39,621 bases of DNA from Alphaproteobacteria bacterium. GTDB lineage: Bacteria; Pseudomonadota; Alphaproteobacteria; Rhizobiales; Xanthobacteraceae. The first letter of the stretch is position 1, and each line of letters opens with the position of its first letter. The notes beneath the pieces were generated by a model. The model was not told the origin of the DNA, did no database searches, and saw only the letters and a list, made by a program, of their open reading frames with translations. This document shows positions 36,528 to 39,621 of the stretch, piece after piece. Location: positions 1 to 39,621 of the forward strand of contig WQYW01000031.1 of the NCBI GenBank assembly GCA_009781045.1. The letters run 5' to 3'. Both the position numbers and the translations under genes were made by a program.

Positions 36528-37409
36528 ATGCTCGCCCCCCAGACCCTCCGTCACCTGCTCGGCTTCTATATCGATGCCGGCGTGGACTGTGCGCTCAGCG
36601 ACGAGCCGACCGATCGTCTCAACGAACGTGAGCCCGCAGCCGCCCCCGTGCCGACGCTCCGGCACCCGCCCGGATCGCTTCCTGCGCCGCCCCAGGCTCC
36701 GCTTCCGGCCCCACCCCGGCCCCCCTCCGCACCGCTGCCATTCCCGCACCCGCCAGCCACTGCTGCTCTGCGCCACAGCGCCGCCCCCGACATCGCTATT
36801 GCTGCGGCCCAGCATGCGGCGCGCGAAGCCGCAACCTGCGCTGCGCTGCGGGAAGCAATGGCGCATTTTGACGGCTGCACGCTCGCCCATACCGCGGCTG
36901 GCCTGGTCTTCGCCGACGGCAATCCCCGTGCCCGCATCATGTTCGTGGGCGGCATCCCCGAGCGCGAGGATGATCTCGCCGCCCGTCCCTTCGCCGGGCG
37001 CGATGGTGCGCTGCTCGACCGCATGATCGCTGCGATCGGACTCGACCGCAGCCGCGCCTATTTCGCCACCGTGATCCCGTGGAAGCCGCCGGGCAGCCGG
37101 CCGCCGACGCTGCAGGAAACCGAAATCTGCCTGCCCTTCATCCGTCGCCATGTTGATTTCATCGATCCCGATCTCCTGATCGTGCTCGGCGACCTCGCGG
37201 CGCAGACGCTGTTGTCAACCCGCGATCCCATCACCCGGATCCACGGCCGCTGGATCGATTATGCCACCGGCCAGCGCCAGATCCGCGCGCTGCCGAGCTT
37301 CCATCCGGCCCAGCTGCTCAAAAGCCCGGCTCTCAAACGTCTGGCCTGGGCCGATCTCCAGATCGTCGCCGGCGCGCTCGCCGGGCTTGCCGACAACCCG
37401 CGCCCCTGA
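36528..37409 (+). CDS. Uracil-DNA glycosylase superfamily protein with altered motif 1
   Basis: A 293-residue protein. Residues 1-30 (LRHLLGFYIDAGVDCAL) resemble the N-terminus of alphaproteobacterial family 4/5-type UDG proteins; then comes a Pro/Ala-rich linker to about residue 85. The core runs RARIMFVGGIPEREDDLAAR (motif 1 region, residues 135-154), PFAGRDGALLDRMIAAIGLD, ATVIPWKPPGSRPPT, LLIVLGDLAAQTLL and SFHPAQLL (motif 2, His259). Canonical family 4 motif 1 is Gly-Glu-Ala-Pro-Gly; here it is Gly-Gly-Ile-Pro-Glu, losing the usual Glu. The scaffold is intact, so it may have changed activity. ATG 36528 has GAGGA nine bases upstream. Confidence 0.85.
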   Translation: MLAPQTLRHLLGFYIDAGVDCALSDEPTDRLNEREPAAAPVPTLRHPPGSLPAPPQAPLPAPPRPPSAPLPFPHPPATAALRHSAAPDIAIAAAQHAAREAATCAALREAMAHFDGCTLAHTAAGLVFADGNPRARIMFVGGIPEREDDLAARPFAGRDGALLDRMIAAIGLDRSRAYFATVIPWKPPGSRPPTLQETEICLPFIRRHVDFIDPDLLIVLGDLAAQTLLSTRDPITRIHGRWIDYATGQRQIRALPSFHPAQLLKSPALKRLAWADLQIVAGALAGLADNPRP

Positions 37410-37520
37410 CCACCGGGGGCACCGGCCATCCGCGCGCCTTGAAAGACAGCCCGCTACAGCAGGCCGCCGTCTGCCCCCGCGGAACCCAGGTCTTCCTCCG
37501 TGCAACACCGGCTCCGCCAG

Positions 37521-37569
37521 GCCTCAACGTCAAGCCTCAACGTCAAGCCTCAACGTCAAGCCTCAACGC
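37521..37569. repeat. 13-bp tandem repeat overlapping the rnhB stop codon
   Basis: GCCTCAACGTCAA is repeated three times exactly and then partly (37521-37568). The last, partial unit covers the rnhB stop codon (TGA at 37563-37565, minus strand), so the repeat forms the immediate 3' untranslated region of rnhB. Confidence 0.85.
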
Positions 37570-38264
37570 CACTCCGAAAACAGATCCCGGGCGGCCGCCA
37601 CTGGAGCGAAGGAGTTGCGGTGGTGTAGCGTTGGCCCGAAGCGACGCAGCGCCTCAAGATGGCTTGCCACGCCATAACCCTTGTGCCGCTCAAAACCATA
37701 ATCCGGATATTCCTGCGCCAAAGCGCACATCAGACGGTCGCGCGTCACCTTGGCAATGATCGAAGCGGCCGCAATTGACAACACCAGGCCATCGCCGCCG
37801 ATCACCGCCTCACAGAGACAATCCACTTTGAGCCGGTCACGGCCATCGACAAAGACATGGCCCGGTTTCACCGCCAGCCCTTCGACCGCTCGCCGGAGCG
37901 CCCACAGCGAAGCCTGCAGGATGTTGTCACGATCGATGCGCGCCGGCGGTGCCACCGCCACCGCCACCGCAGCGCTCTCGCAGATGGCATCGAACAGCCG
38001 CTCCCGCTGCAGTGCCGTCAGTCGTTTCGAGTCATTGATCCCTGGTGGAATCCGATCGGGATCAAGAATCACAGCGGCGGCAACCACCGGCCCCGCCAGC
38101 GGCCCGCGACCGGCCTCGTCACAGCCCGCCACCGGCCACACTCCGGCCTCAAGCAGAGCGCCTTCCCGACCGAAAGTCAGATCTCCTGTACCGCCCTTTT
38201 TGCCTGCCGCAGTGCCTCTCCTGGCACCCGCTCTCACCCCTGTCCCCGTCCTGCTCCGACTCAT
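37563..38264 (-). CDS. rnhB: Ribonuclease HII
   Basis: A 233-residue RNase HII, which cuts RNA in RNA-DNA hybrids and starts removal of misinserted ribonucleotides. The catalytic core begins [20 protein letters not shown] (Asp49, Glu50). [33 protein letters not shown] and [11 protein letters not shown] follow, supplying the remaining acidic residues and the substrate-recognising Tyr-Gly region. There is an N-terminal basic extension of about 40 residues before the core. ATG 38264 was chosen as the first good start; the open frame to 38354 has no homologous sequence. Its stop lies in a 13-bp tandem repeat. Confidence 0.95.
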   Translation of the reverse strand: MSRSRTGTGVRAGARRGTAAGKKGGTGDLTFGREGALLEAGVWPVAGCDEAGRGPLAGPVVAAAVILDPDRIPPGINDSKRLTALQRERLFDAICESAAVAVAVAPPARIDRDNILQASLWALRRAVEGLAVKPGHVFVDGRDRLKVDCLCEAVIGGDGLVLSIAAASIIAKVTRDRLMCALAQEYPDYGFERHKGYGVASHLEALRRFGPTLHHRNSFAPVAAARDLFSEWR

Positions 38265-39148
38265 GCGTCGATCCCCGTTTACCCATCCCCTAACCGAAAC
38301 GGGCTCTGCGGACAAGGAACCCGCCCTCTGTTCGCACCCGGCGCGACCACACACACGCGATCACCGGCCAGACGTGCCGCCAATCCACCGATGCGCAAAC
38401 GCCGCCACCGTGGAACCGGCCATGTTCTCCAATGTTCGCCAGTCCTCACTGCAACGACTGGCCGATTTTCGCAATCCCTCGCAGTTTCGCCGCGCTTCGA
38501 GCGCTTCTGCCCCTGATGTGCCGAGCAGGCGGCTTACGTTGGTCGGAATCACCCCTCAATGCGAGGTTCCATATGGGTTCCACGGATCACACTGCAGGTT
38601 CCCTGGCACAGAGTTCGGGAATGATCCTGCGCATGAAACAGGAATAATGACATCAAAATAGCGCAATCGATCCGATTCCAATCCGGCATAGTTGTACTCA
38701 TTGTCTCCAACATGCACAGGTGGTGTCATTTCAGCACCGTGCCTGCCACGGTTCCCGCCCGATGGAACCGGATCGACAACGCTTCGATCCGCCTTTTTCG
38801 CGCAGCATCTGCCTGAACCTGCTTGCCACGGCCCGTTTAAATCACTATGATTCCTAATTATTGCTGTCGGCTGTCGACCTCGTCATCAGCCCTGACGACC
38901 ACGACGCGCCTTCCGCAGGGGATCAAGGCTCTTCGTCCAGGAAACCAGACCTGAAAGCGCTTACGTCCTGGACGATCTCTTAAGGTTCCCGGCAGTCTGC
39001 CTGACCGGCAGATTAATGGATGGCATCGCCATTCGACCTCGATAGTGAGGCAGATGGAGCCCTCTGATCGCCTGGCCCACGGCGTAGTTGACGGGCCAAG
39101 CCGATCCGGCACTGTATTTAAGAGGCAGAATTTCTAGTGGAGGCGTAA
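38265..39148. other. Long intergenic region left of the coiled-coil gene
   Basis: About 880 bases without a recognisable gene. Local A+T content is higher around 38640-38860 than elsewhere. Frames of up to 84 codons (for instance the minus-strand one at 38858-39112) have no supporting start or motif. In related genomes I would expect other chromosomal genes here, so the stretch may hold gene remnants, but I could not identify any. Confidence 0.4.
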
Positions 39149-39621
39149 ATGGCGACGACGAACGTGCAGGAAACCCAGAATCCCTCGTCAGGTGAAGCAG
39201 AGGCGACAGATCTCTCCCTGTCCATGGATGCCAGGATCTTCATGCTGCTCGGCAAGCTTGACGAGCGCACGAAGACCGTCGTCGACAGCCTCGGCAGTCT
39301 CTCTGGAAAAATTGATGACACAAACACCAAGATCGACAACCTGGACAAGGAACTCTCCGGCAAGATTGATGCCACAAACACCAGAATTGATACCACAAAC
39401 ACCAGAATTGATGAAACAAACACCAGGATCGACAACCTGGACAAGGAGCTCTCCGGCAAGATTGATGAAACAAACACCAGGATCGACAACCTGGACAAGG
39501 AGCTCTCCGGCAAGATTGACGCCACAAACACCAAGGTGAGCGAACTAAACAAGGAACTCTCCGGCAAAATTGATGCCACAAACACCAAGGTGAGCGAACT
39601 AAACAAGGAACTCTCCGGCAA
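39149..39621 (+). CDS. Coiled-coil repeat protein, 5' part (cut by window edge)
   Basis: 157 residues are visible; the gene runs off the right edge. A Ser/Glu-rich N-terminus with no signal peptide (ATTNVQETQNPSSGEAEATD) leads to LSMDARIFMLLGKLDERT, then tandem 18-residue units such as SGKIDETNTRIDNLDKEL, with two inserted heptads (TTNTRID, ETNTRID). Ile, Leu and Val fall at heptad/hendecad positions, giving a long coiled coil; 18 residues is five turns of an ideal helix. GGAGG lies six bases before ATG 39149. Family and function are unknown; in other proteins such stems end in a membrane anchor, but the C-terminus is not available here. Confidence 0.8.
   Translation, partial: MATTNVQETQNPSSGEAEATDLSLSMDARIFMLLGKLDERTKTVVDSLGSLSGKIDDTNTKIDNLDKELSGKIDATNTRIDTTNTRIDETNTRIDNLDKELSGKIDETNTRIDNLDKELSGKIDATNTKVSELNKELSGKIDATNTKVSELNKELSG
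39303..39621. repeat. 54-bp tandem repeats encoding coiled-coil units
   Basis: Near-identical 54-bp units (18 codons) with two extra 21-bp heptad units at about 39381-39422. Neighbouring units match almost base for base (for example the units ending at 39455 and 39509), showing recent duplication. The array continues past the window edge. Confidence 0.85.

Noticed and set aside
34281..37569. CRISPR-like short repeats (16-bp and 13-bp units)
   Set aside because: Units are directly adjacent without unique spacers and there are no cas genes, so these are simple tandem repeats.
39118..39621. A minus-strand open frame in the coiled-coil gene
   Set aside because: Tandem DNA repeats keep several frames open; the plus strand has the ribosome binding site and sensible coiled-coil sequence.

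Overview
The window is about 39.6 kb of GC-rich chromosomal DNA from an alphaproteobacterium. Gene content and protein style point to the Hyphomicrobiales, probably a relative of Bradyrhizobium, Rhodopseudomonas or Afipia (inference). Pointers are a COG4111/NadQ-type regulator close to nadABC, several small conserved proteins of that group, pyruvate phosphate dikinase (PPDK), a DUF3096 protein and the glyQ/glyS arrangement. No tRNA, rRNA, CRISPR array, transposase or integrase was seen.

Layout. 0.4-4.3 kb: an ArsC/Spx-like reductase with a histone-like Lys/Ala tail (-), a rhomboid protease (+) and a dihydroorotase-type amidohydrolase (-). 5.2-8.2 kb: an exported 19-repeat Sel1 protein (+) and a TMEM175-type channel (-). 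9.0-12.2 kb: a tightly packed operon ygfZ-like, tag, HD hydrolase, nadQ (+). 12.4-14.0 kb: a secreted hypothetical protein and an AcuI/YhdH-like reductase (-). 14.2-18.0 kb: nadA-nadB-nadC (+), preceded by two palindromic sites that I read as NadQ operators. 18-20 kb: a small hypothetical gene and a cell-wall-hydrolase-like gene that has lost its catalytic domain (-). 20.4-23.1 kb: ppdK (-) with a strong terminator. 23.5-29.6 kb: DUF3096, glyS, glyQ, a small membrane protein, an S49 peptidase, a TrmN6-like methyltransferase and a DUF2007 protein (all -). 29.9-34.0 kb: a polyprenyl diphosphate synthase (+), ispE and a TPR protein (-). 34.4-38.3 kb: ETF-ubiquinone oxidoreductase split by a one-base frameshift (-), a UDG-family protein with an altered first motif (+) and rnhB (-). 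The right edge cuts a coiled-coil repeat gene (+).

How the genes fit together. NadA, NadB and NadC make NaMN from aspartate, and the likely repressor NadQ is encoded about 2 kb upstream. IspE and the polyprenyl synthase are adjacent and serve isoprenoid and quinone-tail synthesis; ETF-QO, also nearby, feeds that quinone pool. GlyQ and GlyS form glycyl-tRNA synthetase.

The least explained signal is a dispersed intergenic repeat of about 120-220 bp. There are three clear copies (near 12.2, 18.9 and 23.8 kb) and one degenerate inverted copy (near 36.3 kb), all outside genes. Other points to check are the ETF-QO frameshift at an ATGA junction, the decayed hydrolase, the UDG motif change, a cluster of CCCARATAT sites near 18.55 kb, and three genes whose low-complexity charged or coiled segments are built from DNA minisatellites.
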